64,000 nt of DNA from Molanna angustata (GCA_963576475.1 OY754978.1:13929718-13993717); one strand, 5' to 3'; counted from the stretch's first letter, positions 10,291 to 21,876 are shown. Notes: generated by a model not told the origin, from the sequence alone. A program made the numbers and translations.

Positions 10291-10823
10291 TTTTTTTTTT
10301 TTATATATAAAAATGAATATGTCCTTGCTAAACAAGTACATTTTTTTTTTCGCTACTCCCACCACCACCCGCTCTGCCTATGGGGACTGTAATCGGCCCC
10401 TTCACAGAACGCTAAGTGAACGACAAAAAAAAATTCATAGCACGAAAAGTAGCTCATGGAGCCCTCAATCAAAGAAACAATCAACGAGTGCGAACAGAAA
10501 ATTCACACCCGTGGACTGTCTATGACCTCAGATCCCCCTACATGCAGACCATCAGAGAAGTGACCAAGATCTCTGGAAATAATTAATTTAACGGGAATCT
10601 TCTAAAAGTAAGGTACCATATCTATGACAGAAAACCTTAAAAGCTTTATAATTTTTCTTCGAGATCACAAAATAAACAAGTACATATACATCTTCCTACA
10701 TTCCCTAAAATAAGCAAATAAATGCTTGTGCTATAGGTGAACGAAATCGGTCGAGGCAGGTTTCGAACTCGCCACCACTTGATTACTAGCCCAGCGCGCT
10801 AACCGCTCTGCCATCGACCCATC
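10291..10823 (-). mobile_element. SINE-A copy 6, split by retroposon C
   Basis: The minus-strand SINE has its polyA side at 10291-10341 (GAATATGTCCTTGCTAAACA), then a 331-bp insertion, then the rest of the tail, body and tRNA-like head at 10673-10823. The A-box and B-box are recognisable. The anticodon arm region is partly decayed (GATTACTAGCCC). Confidence 0.8.
10342..10672 (-). mobile_element. Retroposon C copy 1 with 13-bp target duplication
   Basis: TAAACAAGTACAT occurs at 10329-10341 and again at 10673-10685, directly flanking this insertion. The element begins on the plus strand with a T-run, which is a polyA tail on the minus strand. Retroposition by a LINE machinery is therefore well supported. 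Its 3' part contains GGGGCCGATTACAGTCCCC and CGGGTGGTGGTGG. Related sequence occurs at 15030-15145 and 30393-30512. No open frame is supported. Confidence 0.8.
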
Positions 10824-11264
10824 TAAATATATTTAGGTATACCAATTTTCAGCGTTCTAATAGCTTTTATAATTTTTGAAATATATGGAAAAATAAAGCG
10901 AAAATTCAAAAATTTATAACCCCTGACTGAAACGAAAATTCTGAGTATGAAAGTTTTGTTGGCCTATAACTATCTATATATTCTGAAATTTTGGGCTCTG
11001 TAAATTGAGCGAATCTAAAGTTATAAGGGGGGGGGGGACACACAATCACACTATTACATTAAATGTTCTACTTTGAATCCTGATTAAATCCGTATATAGA
11101 ACATACATATATGCTGCGAAGCCTCTGAGTTTTTGACTTCAAAGTTTGAAAAACCGCGAAAAATATAGATCCTGCATACAAATATCGCGTATCCTGGCTT
11201 GATACTTTATAGATATGTTAGAGAATAAAATTCTCTTGAACAAATCGACAGTTGGATTATCGTC

Positions 11265-11350
11265 TTTTCATTTTTTTTACTTTGTTTTTTAATACTTTTT
11301 TTATATAAAATAGATAAGTACCAACAAGGCGAAATGGTCATCCCATAAAA
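11265..11350 (-). repeat. Dispersed repeat F
   Basis: The text CAACAAGGCGAAATGGTCAT and CCCATAAAAAAGGCAGAGCA is the reverse complement, with few changes, of sequence at about 23055-23105. It is probably a retrotransposon 3' UTR piece. Confidence 0.5.
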
Positions 11351-11384
11351 AAGGCAGAGCAATTTGTAAAAAAATAATTTAGTT

Positions 11385-11800
11385 CTATTTTATCTATAAA
11401 ACGATATGCTAATGTTACCACACCAGCTATTCCCATTCATTCTATTGAACTTCTCAATACCTCTTTTGAAGTACAATCAGTAACTGTGATGATATTACGA
11501 CGTATCAATCGATCCAACTTTTTAAAAAAAGACTTAAGCTGTTATACCTGTCTATTAACTCTTAATTGACAATTCTTACCCATCCTCTCTCACATTCCAC
11601 AACATCTACCCCCTTTCTTTATTTGATGCTAAGATTTTACAATATCACATGTTTATCTTTCTGTATGTTTTTTTTGTTATAAATTTAATGTATATACCAC
11701 TACACTATTTATGGTTTCACGTTGATTTGGTTGGATGGATCAAATTGAATTATGGCAATGAACCCACCATTGTACATAAAATAAAATAAACAAATTATAA
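11385..11800 (+). pseudogene. Non-LTR RT 3' remnant (pair with 57380-57610)
   Basis: ACACCAGCTATTCCCATTCA through TGAAGTACAATCAG matches the remnant at 57380-57610, whose frame reads as an RT C terminus (AIPIHSTEFL, then FEVQSARLWKSL). Here the reading frame is shifted and stopped. An AT-rich 3' region ends in TAAAATAAAATAAAC at about 11780-11792. Confidence 0.55.
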
Positions 11801-11828
11801 ATACTATACATTTCTGTATAATCAATTT

Positions 11829-12008
11829 GTGATTGACTGGAGGCCAAGCACAGGAAGCAGAAGCGTGGGAAGGCCCCAGACCAGATGGTCCAATGACATC
11901 AAAAAAGTGGCAGGTTCAGAATGGCTAAGAATGGCACAGGATAGAGACCAGCGGAAGTCCAAGCGGGAGGCCTGTGTCCAATACTGGACTCAAGAAGAGG
12001 TTCATTAA
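11829..12008 (+). pseudogene. Non-LTR RT C-terminal fragment, open frame
   Basis: An uninterrupted 59-codon frame to a TAA at 12006 reads VIDWRPSTGSRSVGRPQTRW, then SNDIKKVAGSEWLRMAQDRD, and ends near YWTQEEVH. The W-R-P ... G-R-P-x-T-R-W ... A-G-x-x-W ... A-Q-D-R pattern is the well-known C-terminal tail of insect endonuclease-RT proteins (RTE-like). There is no start codon and no upstream RT, so it is a 5'-truncated copy. The intact frame suggests a young insertion compared with the other remnants. Confidence 0.7.
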
Positions 12009-13937
12009 ATAAGTTAGTAAGCAAATGAATGTAATTCTAGTTGATTCATCATTCTTGAAAAAAGTGTACCTAATCTAGTGTGAGTGAGTGTGAGTGTGAG
12101 TGTATAAGTGTACATAGCTACTGAGTGGCGGAGAATTTTATGATGGCCATAGCCCATTCATTTAATAACTGTTTTCTCAGTACATACACTTTTATCTTCA
12201 TCATATAATTCGTTACATTTCAATGTGAAACCAAATGGCTTATATGATGAATCAAACGAATTAAAATTTAAAGTACATTAAGAGTAGAGTGTAGGGTAAA
12301 AATCCATTGGGTTACGGCATGTTAACGAGAATCGCAGAATTCAATTTCAGTTAACGGCAATCGCCAACTAATGGAGCCGAAGCGCTCAATGTCGAATCCT
12401 CCAAAAATATAATCTTCATAAATTGCAGAATGTTCACACGCGTAATTGATCATCTCCTTCCTACCAGAAACTCAATTCTAATTTTCAAGGAACAAAGGGA
12501 AAAGTTTTCTGGTCCCCCGCCCAAATTTGAAAAGGGAAAGAAGAAACCTACTTTTGTAATGAGACTTCCAAACAGAAGTAATTCTGACAAAAGAAATAAT
12601 TAATCGCAATTGTTTAGGCGAAAAATATTTCCAGCGAACCGGCCAGAAAGAGAGAGAGAGATAGAGAGAGATATAGATAAATATAAGAGGAAAAATGAAA
12701 GAGAAGAGTAGGAACCGCCACCGACAACTTTAAATTGTTATCATTTTCTTCTTTTGGACAACAATTGTTAAGACCCTTCGACTCGGATTTGACGCTTCAA
12801 CAAACAAACAAAATGCGTGACGTATCCAATAATTACAATATTATTATTATCATTTTATGCTCCGTTTTGATAATTTCCAAGAACATTAATATTATTTCAT
12901 TTCTACCTTTGCTTCTTTATCTTCTGTGGTTATTATTTTATTAATATAATTCATCTTACCCCGTTGTTTTTCAAATTCGTTTTGTCAAACTGTCTCGAGT
13001 GTAATTTGTTAAACTCATTTTGTACCTTTACGAAATCTCAAGATTAGGTAGGTACTTCAATAATCAAGTAGGTAAAATAATCTTTTGAAATCAACATCTA
13101 TACAATATCATCACGCCGTTTCTTTGTTTTAGCTAGGCTGAGAGAACCAACACTCAATTTTTTCTTAAAATGGATACATTTCTCGCTTGTTTCGCGTCTA
13201 TGGAACTTCTATTTTTTATTCTGGCGTCGGAATTTTCATCCTATAAAACCCAATCTTTAACGGTATTCACATTTTTTTCACTCTTGTTGACCACTCACTT
13301 ATCATCACTCATTTCAAAAAGGTTTTTTTACTACTAGTATCTTGCAGTAGAGTATCGTATTTAAGTTAAAATTCATAGTGATTACAGAATCTATAAACAT
13401 CGATGCAGTCATTAGGTTTATTATTAGTACGTCAATATTTGGCACACTTACCCTGAATGAAATAAAGAAAACATCACACTTTTTCCAATATTAAGAACTA
13501 GGCTATTCTATGGCGTCTATCGTGACCGTTCAACAGTATCTACAAAACAAATAACGGAGATGTAATTTTCTCATACCTGTGAATAAAAAATATAATATGA
13601 AATGATTTTCTTCATTGCCTGTCCATAAATGGAGAGTAGGTTCCCTTATAACCGTATCAACGTTTTATATTTATTTTTTCGCGTGACTAAAATATAAATT
13701 CAAATTGATTTAAATTTCCTGGGACAACATGTTTAAAAAATAAAGATGTTGATTGAAAATTAATTTTTCCTCCCCTAACATAAAATCTGATAAAACATTC
13801 TATGTGTTTTTTTCTATTTGAAATTGATAGCAGTACAATAAATAAAATAAACATAGATGCTTTTTGCCGTCGTGTATATAATATATATTATGTGCTGACG
13901 AAAATTTACTAGGAATTTGCATTAAACTTATTATATT
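12009..13937. other. No gene; simple repeats only
   Basis: Contains GTGTGAGTGAGTGTGAG near 12080, a GA run near 12645-12680, and otherwise AT-rich unique-looking sequence. At 12125-12160 a decayed inverted relative of the motif at 267 may be present (ATGGCCATAGCCCATTC). No supported frame. Confidence 0.4.
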
Positions 13938-14106
13938 GGTCGATGGCAGAGCGGTTAGCCCACCGGGTTAATAATCCAGTGGTCACGAGCTCGAATCCTA
14001 CCTCGACCGATTTCTTTCATCTATTTATGCTTAATTTAGGGAATGTAGAAAGAGTTATATGTATGTATTTATTTAACAAGAACACATTCATTTTTTTTAT
14101 AATAAA
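13938..14106 (+). mobile_element. SINE-A copy 4
   Basis: Head GGTCGATGGCAGAGCGG, anticodon arm CGGG-TTAATAA-TCCAG, B-box GAGCTCGAATCC, shortened body, tail ATTTAACAAGAACACATTCA and an A-rich end. Confidence 0.8.
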
Positions 14107-15029
14107 AAAAAAACAATATATTAGCTTAAATAAAAAAAACTATACATATTAGTGTATATTAATGTAATATTTTCTTTTCCAAGAATGTAGGAATTTATCT
14201 TTTGCTATTCGTTTTTGAAAACCAACTAGATTATTAAAGAGCATTTTATTACATTTTATTTTTAATTGCTGACTTTGTGAAGTCTTTAAAAAAATCTTTA
14301 GTGCAAAAGAAAATATGATGAATGCAATCTAAATTCGTACGTGTGGATTAATTCTACAAGTCTGACGAAACGAAAAAAGTAACTATAAAAATAAAATACT
14401 GTAATATCTGTATTTGAAGTCAAGTATTCGTTAGACTCAAAATTTATTATAATTGTTGATTTATTCGGTATGGCGATTTGGTTATGCGGGTTATATATTT
14501 GTAAAGTTTATTATTTAGGTAGTTTCGTCTTTTAGTTTCTGTTATTTTAGTTTTTGTGTATTGATATAAGTTAAGTAGGTATGTGAAAGAAAGAAACTGC
14601 CCTGCCAAAAAACTTCTTTGAAATTTGGCGGGAAAATATGATTGTTATACGTTTTATTGAAAGTAAAAAAAAAGATCCTAGTAAATTATGTACTTCATAA
14701 AATATTTTTTGGTAATGTGTTCTACAACAGAACGAAGCTCCTCGCTGCTGTCCGTGGGCCTCTTCAAGGTCCTATTGGGCATGCGGATTTAGTGGTCTCG
14801 AAGAAGAATTTTACAATCTTCAAATGGTTTTGCCATGGGTGTGGTATCCTTTTATCTGATAACTTCTGAATAAGAAATTAGATATTCCAAAGTGTCCCTG
14901 GAGAACTCTGTGATGCCCAGTTTTACTCTGTCACAGGCTTGAAGTAATCTCACGACAATTCATGTCTGTGAATATTATTTCCACTGACCTTGATTGTCTC
15001 TTTTCGCACAATTGTGCCGAAATCGCGAG
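14107..15029. other. No gene recognised
   Basis: AT-rich, then a more complex stretch at 14690-15029 (GGGCCTCTTCAAGGTCC, GTGATGCCCAGTTTTAC) that runs into retroposon C and may be its upstream part. A 75-codon frame at 14642-14869 has no family signature. Confidence 0.35.
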
Positions 15030-15145
15030 TCTAGAGGAGCTTCTATAGCTACTCTTCGTGTCATGCATTCTTTGTCTTACTAACTTGTGTTCTGCGAAGG
15101 GGCCATTTCAGTCCATATATACGGAGCGGGTGGTGGTGAGTAGCT
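15030..15145 (+). mobile_element. Retroposon C copy 2 (3' part)
   Basis: GAGGAGCTTCTATAGCTACT, GTGTTCTGCGAAGGGGCC and GGAGCGGGTGGTGGTGAG match the 3' part of the insertion at 10342-10672. Confidence 0.6.
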
Positions 15146-16267
15146 ATTACTATAGCTAAATAATAAATTTAAATAAGGGTTATTTAATATTCGTGTCATT
15201 CAATCAAGAGTTGATTGAAAACAAACGACTCATTATTAATAAGTTTTTCCAAATAACAATTTTGATATTTATTTTAACAATGCGTAAACTGGATATTTTA
15301 TAAAATCGTTTCTTATAATCAGTTTGAAATAGTTACGGATATGATTATTGATTACACAACAAAGAAACAAGGTATAAATTGACATAATATGTTTAATTTA
15401 TTAAGAAATATATAAAGTCAAATTTGTCACAAACGCATTCGCCCTTTTGACTCAAGCACATTAACCGTGGAAAAATCAAAAAGAAGTCCACATCTATGAG
15501 TTCTTTTATAAATTATTGGTAGTGATGCTTTGATCTTTTTTGATGGAACAAAACGAACACGGTCGTCTGCAATGAAAGAGTTCTTTTATAGACCTTTGAA
15601 CTGAATTTATCAACACTTTTCATTTTAATTGGTCGACACGTCACAAAGAAAGACGCCAGACGATACAAATAAATCGACCATAATTGACAAAAACGAATGC
15701 AAACATTTAACAAGCGGTTGTTGGGTTATTTGAAGAGACGTGGATTATTGGATTAATGAGTAATTGTTGGATTTTGTACAAGTGCTGTCAAAGGTGGACA
15801 CTTGACAGAAAGGTTAGTAATCTATGTGAGTATATAAACAGAATGTTGGTATATTTGTGAATTATGCACTCGAATACCTATCATAATACCATTCAACCGA
15901 TGAAACTTATCGGAGTTTGTTTAGCATTTAGATTTTTAGCGTTTAGACTAACGTTTAGCGTTTAGATTTGGGGATATATTTATTTATAAGTATATTTCAT
16001 ATCTTACACAATATTCGATCAAATATGATCCACTTGGAGACAATGCATCGCAACTCGGGTACTCACTAGTGTTATTACAAAATAATAAATTTACTCTATT
16101 TTTAATCCATATTTGATAGAGTTATGTAACCCAGCGTATAGAACCAAAAGCAAATGCACATAATGAAATATCATTGCGGTACACAATGGTATCTTCGTAC
16201 TGACTCAATATATGCTAGTGAGATAAGGACACTGCAGAAGACGCATTAATGTATAATTGTAAGTATA
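15146..16267. other. No gene recognised
   Basis: AT-rich. Short repeats of TTTAGCGTTTAGA occur at about 15930-15970. A 66-codon minus-strand frame at 15513-15713 has no family signature. Confidence 0.4.
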
Positions 16268-16378
16268 TGGATTTGGTTCACCTATTGCACAAGCATTTAT
16301 GCTTGATTTAAGGAATGTAGGAAAATGTATATGTACATGTTCAGCAAGGATATATTCATTTAAAAAAAACTAAAAAAA
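16268..16378 (+). mobile_element. SINE-A copy 8 (5'-truncated)
   Basis: Only the body and tail are present: GGTTCACCTATTGCACAAGC, AATGTAGGAAAATGTATATG, TTCAGCAAGGATATATTCAT and an A-run. The tRNA-like head is missing. Confidence 0.75.
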
Positions 16379-16748
16379 TAACGCGGTCGAGATGAGGTCA
16401 CTAAGACGAATATGTGGTAAAACGATGTATGATAGAATAAGAAATGTGGATATAAGACGATCATGTATGATTTGGAGAGTTGGTTTGGCCACATAGAAAG
16501 AATGAGTGATGACCGTCTGACAAAAAAGTATATAAGGCTGACAAAGAAAATTAAAAGGCGGCCAAGGAAAAGTTGTCACGATCACATACATGGAATTTTG
16601 AAAGATAAAGACGTTAGAAGTAAGAACAACAGAAGAGTGTGTATGAGACGATGCATGGACCTGAATAAAGCGATAAATGTATGTCAAGGAGGGCAGTCTA
16701 GCGTTCGATTCTCTCTGCCTACCCCAAACAGGAAAATTTCGTGATGGT
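16379..16748 (+). pseudogene. Non-LTR RT C-terminal remnant, frameshifted
   Basis: One frame reads AVEMRSLRRICGKTMYDRIR. A second then reads WFGHIERMSDDRLTKKY, RRPRKSCHDHI, and RSKNNRRVCMRRCMDLNKA. This is the conserved C-terminal region of a common insect endonuclease-RT family (R-W-F-G-H-x-E-R-M ... G-R-P-R-K-x-x-x-D). At least one frameshift near 16470 and the lack of upstream RT show decay. The end has ATGGT repeats (16740-16758). Confidence 0.7.
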
Positions 16749-16799
16749 ATGGTATGGTAACTTTGTGATAATTTAAGGATAGTTAGAGAATTAATTATA

Positions 16800-16990
16800 T
16801 ATTTAATTTATTTTTTCATTCATTAATTAATTCATTCATTCATTCATTCATACATTCATACATTCATTCATTCATACATTCATACATTCATACATTCATA
16901 CATTCATACATTCATACATTCATACATTCATTCATTCATACATTCATACATTCATTCATTTATTGATTAATTAATTAATTAATAATTGAT
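16800..16990 (+). repeat. CATTCATA / ATTCATTC microsatellite
   Basis: Tandem CATTCATA and ATTC units about 150 bp long, flanked by ATTAATTA runs. Confidence 0.9.
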
Positions 16991-17032
16991 AAAGTTATTG
17001 TTATAATTTTTTTTTAATTTATATTTTCTTTC

Positions 17033-17303
17033 CCTAAGCGCTTTTTGTCCCGTTTCTATCAGGGTACGCTTTGACCATGATCCTGGAATTGGCGAGTCTG
17101 GTTATTACATTGAAGCGACTGCCATCTGACCTTCGTAACCCTTAGAAAGGGGAACCAGACAAATTGGAGCATGGCTACACATAGCTAGTGATATAAATCC
17201 GCACATAGATTTTTTAAAAATCCAGAGGTGCGTGCCCCGCCCGGATTCGAACCGTCGACCTCACGCATGTGAGCCGACGACCTTACCGCTGGGCTATCAC
17301 TGC
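17033..17303 (-). mobile_element. SINE-C (tRNA-derived)
   Basis: On the minus strand it starts GCAGTGATAGCCCAGCGGTA, has B-box GGTTCGAATCC and a 200-bp body with CTGGTTCCCCTTTCTAAGGG and a 3' end near GGGACAAAAAGCGCTTAGGG. The anticodon region (CTCACATGCGTGAG) cannot form a normal 7-nt loop, so this is a SINE rather than a tRNA gene. Confidence 0.7.
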
Positions 17304-18614
17304 TTATTATATATTTTTTTTATTTTTTTTTATTTAAATATTATTATTTTTTTATTTATTTAAATTTATTTATTTATATACTTTATGTGCAATCATTTAA
17401 CAATTTTATTTTTGAATATACCTAATCACTATTTTTATGTTTACCACGTATAAATACATTATGTGATATAACAGATTTTGAAGCGAACGCTTCTTCCTCA
17501 GGACGAATGACAACTCATTCGTGATTTACAAATAAACACAGATAATTTGTTATAACTAAATAATATTGTTTTAATTGTACTAGAGAACTCTTTACATATA
17601 TTATGTATTCTTATGAACACATATAATCTTATATTTCATACACACATTTTTGTACAATTGTACACAATGTAACCCTATTTATAACACAGTAGGTAGATTT
17701 CAAACAGTATAGCGGTAAATAAACAAAATTATTTTAGATCAAAAAATAATAAAAGAAATAGAAATTATTTAAATGTAATTAAAATTAAAATTTAACCCTC
17801 CTTTGCCCACAAGCAGAATATCACACTTTATGAAATACATATATAATTAAACCTTTGGTTGCCGCTTTAATATGCATCAAGGGATTTTGTTTTGTTTACT
17901 CCGCACTCAAAATTGGCAAGTATTTTGTGAACATTGTTTGGTACAGCTTCAAAGGGCGCATTTAACTGTTAAGGGTTATTAATGGCAGGTACATGCATGC
18001 TTGTACTTACTTGCGTATATAATTATTTCACAAATACATTATGAAATTGTATTTATGTCATGTGTGAAAATGTACGATACATTTGCTTACGTGGTTCAAA
18101 AAGTGTTAAATTGGATTTAAAATCGATTAAAAAAGATTTAAAGTACCCTGTACTGTACTGGGAAAAAATATTTCAATGCAATAATAATGGTGCAAATACT
18201 TTGCTTAAATACCACTTGGTGAGTATAAATCATTAGCACTACTGGTTTCGGGAGAGCACTGCTCCTATCGACAGGTGTAGGTATTATATTATAATAACTT
18301 TAATCGACAGGTTTATTATAACTTTGGACTACCACATAGTTTCCGCCAAATCCATCAATCTTATATTTTAAAACGATTAAAAAAACTGTTCTTTTATCGA
18401 TTTTTGACCGAATTTTATTTTTAAATATTTTTTTTACTACCTACGCGTGTTATTACTATACATAAACACCTAATTTATTGAAAAAATTGTTAAAAAAGTA
18501 TCACTTATTAATTTTATTGGTTTATTACATAAAATAAATATTACATAATACATAAGCTGACTAATAACGCCCCACTAGACAAAAGCCTGTTCTGGGACTG
18601 TTATTTTTACACAA
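17304..18614. other. No gene recognised
   Basis: TTTA/TATT-rich at the left, then AT-rich sequence without a supported frame or placed repeat. Confidence 0.4.
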
Positions 18615-18792
18615 TTGAGCGGGTTCGGATCGAGTGGTGAGGATGGCAGCGGATGGGGAGATAACAAATGGCAGACCCCCTGGAAGACCACGCAAACGAT
18701 GGAAGGATAGCTGGACGTCTACTTCACAAGAGCAGGCTCCGAGAATAACAGGACACAGTCCTAGCTAAAGCAGAAGAAGAAGAAGAAGAATT
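18615..18792 (+). pseudogene. Non-LTR RT C-terminal remnant with GAA tail
   Basis: The frame at 18633-18768 reads VRMAADGEITNGRPPGRPRK, then RWKDSWTSTSQEQAPR. The G-R-P-x-G-R-P-x-x-R-W block is a common signature of the end of insect RT proteins. The tail is AGAAGAAGAAGAAG (18772-18790). Confidence 0.6.
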
Positions 18793-18840
18793 GAGTATTT
18801 TTATTTTGCTGTAATTTTTATATTATCATAGGTATTTTTA

Positions 18841-19212
18841 CTATTTTAAATTTTCAATAAATAGTAGGTAAACAAGAAATACACAAAAAACAATGATAGG
18901 TATAAAAACACAAAAAAAGAAATCTGTACAAAATATTCGAAAAAGTAAATACCTATTATAGAGAATTAAGTAACAGAACAAATAAGAATATAAATAAATA
19001 TGTACCGGGTCAGAAGTCATGGACTGATAACTAACCACCTCTGCATAGTGCTTACTTGGTACCTTTAGCAATACAGCCTTTAAGGATATATTTGTAGTCA
19101 AGTCTTTAATACTACTATCTAACTGGTCATAAATATTTGGAGCTCTGAAGAGAAATTGTCTTTGCCCAAACGAGGTTTTCGTGGTCGGAATAAAGTAATT
19201 TTGGAACAATAT
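18841..19212 (-). pseudogene. Non-LTR RT C-terminal remnant (minus strand)
   Basis: A minus-strand frame of 122 codons begins YFIPTTKTSFGQRQFLFRAP, then NIYDQLDSSIKDL and SLKAVLLK, which fits the T-x-x-x-G-Q-R ... A-x-x-x-x-N-x-L-x-x-x-I-K ... S-L-K-x-x-L-L-K end of CR1/L2/Jockey-like RT proteins. The downstream part is hydrophobic and T-rich and looks like translated 3' UTR. The aromatic WN of the motif is replaced (IYDQL). Confidence 0.55.
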
Positions 19213-19633
19213 TTGATTGTCTTGTATTTCTCGTTTGTTGCGTTCTTCTAAAGTTACCTATGTGTTAATATTTTGTTGTGAAATGAAACAATATTGTCTG
19301 AATATACAAGGGGGGAGCCAAGGGTCAAAAACGTCAAATGCTCTGAACAAGTCATCTAAAGGGAAGGTTTTTGTTTATTTTTTTTTTGTTGATTATGCGC
19401 AACATACATTTTTGTGCTTTTTTTAGCGGATCTATATATCAAAAATGTCTTTACAAATTTGATCATACATCTTTAAATAACACGTTTTTCTAAATCAATC
19501 CATATTGAGTTGAACCAAGAAATTTTGACGCAAAAACTAAAATTCGAAACAATTTCGTTTGGAAAAAAAAAATGAAATTATGTATTTCAAAATTTAAATC
19601 TACCTGCATGGTTGTTGTTTTATTTTGTATTAA
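19213..19633. other. No gene recognised
   Basis: AT-rich. The 69-codon frame at 19217-19426 has no signature. Confidence 0.35.
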
Positions 19634-20316
19634 GGGGGGGACTGCTGCCAACGTACCTATTTTTCAATTTGATATACCATCATTATTTCTTATCAAATCG
19701 TTTTGAAAAAAATAATTTAGATAGTTTGGATACTAATAAACAAAAATATACCTTAACTTTTTGATAATGTTCTGTATAAATTCTTGATGAAAAATAATGG
19801 CATACCCCGATTTTCAACGTTTATCATATATTTTTAACTAACTATAAGGCGTAGAGTAATATATTTTTTTAAATTAAAGAAGACAAAAATATCTAGAAAA
19901 ATATGATGTGACGTTGCAAAAAAGCTTCAGGTTTAGTAAATAAACCTAAAAAACATTTATTTTCCATTCCGCGCCATTGCATAATAAAAGTTTTTTTGGT
20001 TTATTTACTTAACCTGATGCGTTAATGCAACGTCATATCATATTTTTCCAGGTATTTTGTTCTTCTTTAATTTATAAAAAAAATATTGCTCTTTACCTTA
20101 TATTTTTTTAGAAATTTAAGATAAATGTCTAAAATCAGGGTATGCTTATTATTTTCCTACAAGAATATATTATACAGAATATAATCAAAAAGTTAAGGTA
20201 TATTTCTCTTTATTAATATCCAAACTAACTAGGATATTTTTTTCAAAATGATTCGTTTAGTAATAATGATGATATATCAAATTGAAAAAATAGGTACGTT
20301 GGCAGCAGTCACCCTC
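19634..20316. mobile_element. 683-bp foldback element with TTAA flanks
   Basis: The element is one long imperfect palindrome. The left arm (about 19634-19955) starts GGGGGGGACTGCTGCCAACG, and the right arm (about 19990-20316) ends CGTTGGCAGCAGTCACCCTC. Matching inner blocks include ATATACCTTAACTTTTTGAT and its complement, and GTTTAGTAAATAAACC and its complement. A roughly 35-bp centre contains TCCGCGCCATTGC. TTAA lies directly outside both ends (19630-19633 and 20317-20320), the target site used by piggyBac-type transposases. It has no coding capacity. Transcription would give a ~320-bp double-stranded hairpin. Confidence 0.8.
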
Positions 20317-21239
20317 TTAAAATTAAATATCTTAATCTTGACAAAGAGACAAATATACATGTACCTACCTATATACGATACAGTACAATTCTTCGGCAAT
20401 AGAACCTACATAGTTTGGTATTCAAATTTCAAATTGGTACCCACTTTTGTTCCAATGATAAAGGTTATAATGGATGGCAAATAAAGGTAACTCTTGGCAT
20501 CTTTTTGATATATTGGACGTTAAAAGCTATGGATGTTTCAGTTCAAATTAAGTTATCATAATAAGTTCCTTGTGCACACTGTTTCAAATTCAGATCGTTT
20601 GGAAAACGACTCATTGTTCTTAATTTAAATTTAAAAGACCACCCAGACAACGGGGCAAATAGAAGACTGAGAGGTAAATTGAAGAAGTTATGGACGAATA
20701 ACGAAGTATTCGAAACGAGACCGTCTTCCATACATAATATATGTATTATAATATTATTTATAAAGCATAACAATGTCGCTTCTTTATTTTTCTTCGTTTT
20801 AATCTCATGGCGCCATCTCTTGTCGGTTTTTTTTATTCCGTATTCAGAACCGAACCAAACATGTGATATTTAAGTTCCTACTACGTTTCATTTAAAACGA
20901 AAATAATCCAAATGTAAACAAATGAAATATGGCAAAATATGACACATTGCAACTCATAGTGACACATAACACTAGACACCTAACATTCGTCGAATCGACG
21001 AGTACTATTACTCTGTGACGAGTACACACATGTAGTCAAACCTTCTTAGGGTATTTATTTTCATCTAACTTTCGATATCTCTTTCAATTATTTATTCTCG
21101 TTTGGTTCATTTATTTTAAAATGGGCTTTCAGAGAGGAAATTTGAATTACGTATTTATTTTGAAATGTCTCATTTTATTAAAGTTGTCGGACAGAAGAAA
21201 AAAATTGACATCATGAATCTTACTTAATTAACTAATGAA
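20317..21239. other. No gene recognised
   Basis: AT-rich with a more complex part near 20640-20880. Frames of 64-76 codons on both strands overlap one another and have no recognisable domain. Confidence 0.35.
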
Positions 21240-21876
21240 ATTTACAGCCCTGAGTTGTTACAACTAGTTAATATTCATGTGCCTGGTAGAAGTACCAGAG
21301 CACCGAGTGTTTTTTATTGCGACAATTATCTTACAAACGCACAGCAAAATTCGGCGCTCGTTTGCATGCAACGTCTAAGTAACGAGTATTCCTCAAGTAT
21401 AGACTTTTTTAATGTTGGTATTGGCTTTTGTAAGAGGGAGATGCAGAGAATCCTTTTTAATAACATGTAACCTTTTTTTAATTATTGTCTTATTAATAAT
21501 TGTCTTTTTAATGATTGCTTTCATTATATTATTTTTTATGTTTTTTCTATTTTTTGTCAATGTATTTTCATTGTGTATTTACTATAGTACTTTATTTTTA
21601 ACATGCTATGTTTTGCTGTTTGTCTGAGAATTTCATTTATTACATTTAAAAAAAAAGATTTTTTTCATTTATTGTTTTTTTAAATTTTGTATTTTGAGTA
21701 TTTTTTTCTCTCTTTTTTACTAATTTTAACTTGTCTATGTTTATTATTTTTTGTTTTTATTATTTTTTTGTTGTTTTTATGATTATGGCAATGCAAATGT
21801 TTATTTTTTTTTCTTTCTTGTTTAACATTTTTTTGTAAATGCTCTAATGAGCGTAGAATTAATAAATAAATATCTT
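21240..21876 (+). pseudogene. Non-LTR retrotransposon 3' end (RT C terminus and UTR)
   Basis: An open frame to TAA at about 21470 reads LLQLVNIHVPGRSTRAPSVF, then YCDNYLTNAQQNSALVCMQR and LSNEYSSSIDFFNV. The L-R-x-P-x-R-x-T-R ... F ... T-N-x-x-x-N-S-x-x-x-R ... N-x-x-x-x-x-x-D-x-F pattern is the C-terminal end of Jockey-like RT proteins. A T-rich 3' UTR follows and ends with AATTAATAAATAAAT at about 21858-21873. The fragment lacks all catalytic RT motifs. Confidence 0.65.

Larger units (their letters stand above)
10228..11256 (-). mobile_element. HEL-E copy 1: Helitron-like, non-autonomous, with nested insertions
   Basis: On the minus strand the element starts TCCAACTGTCGAT (plus 11256 leftwards) after a host A. 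It ends with an inverted copy of that motif, a CATGT-type hairpin and CTAG (plus 10228-10231), followed by a host T. These are the marks of Helitron-like elements. The interior is non-coding. A SINE-A (10291-10823) interrupts it, and that SINE is in turn interrupted by retroposon C. About 500 bp of the full-length version (see 35651-36676) is missing. Confidence 0.6.

Noticed and set aside
17215..17303. Functional tRNA (Val-like) gene
   Set aside because: Anticodon loop geometry is wrong and the sequence continues into a 200-bp SINE body.
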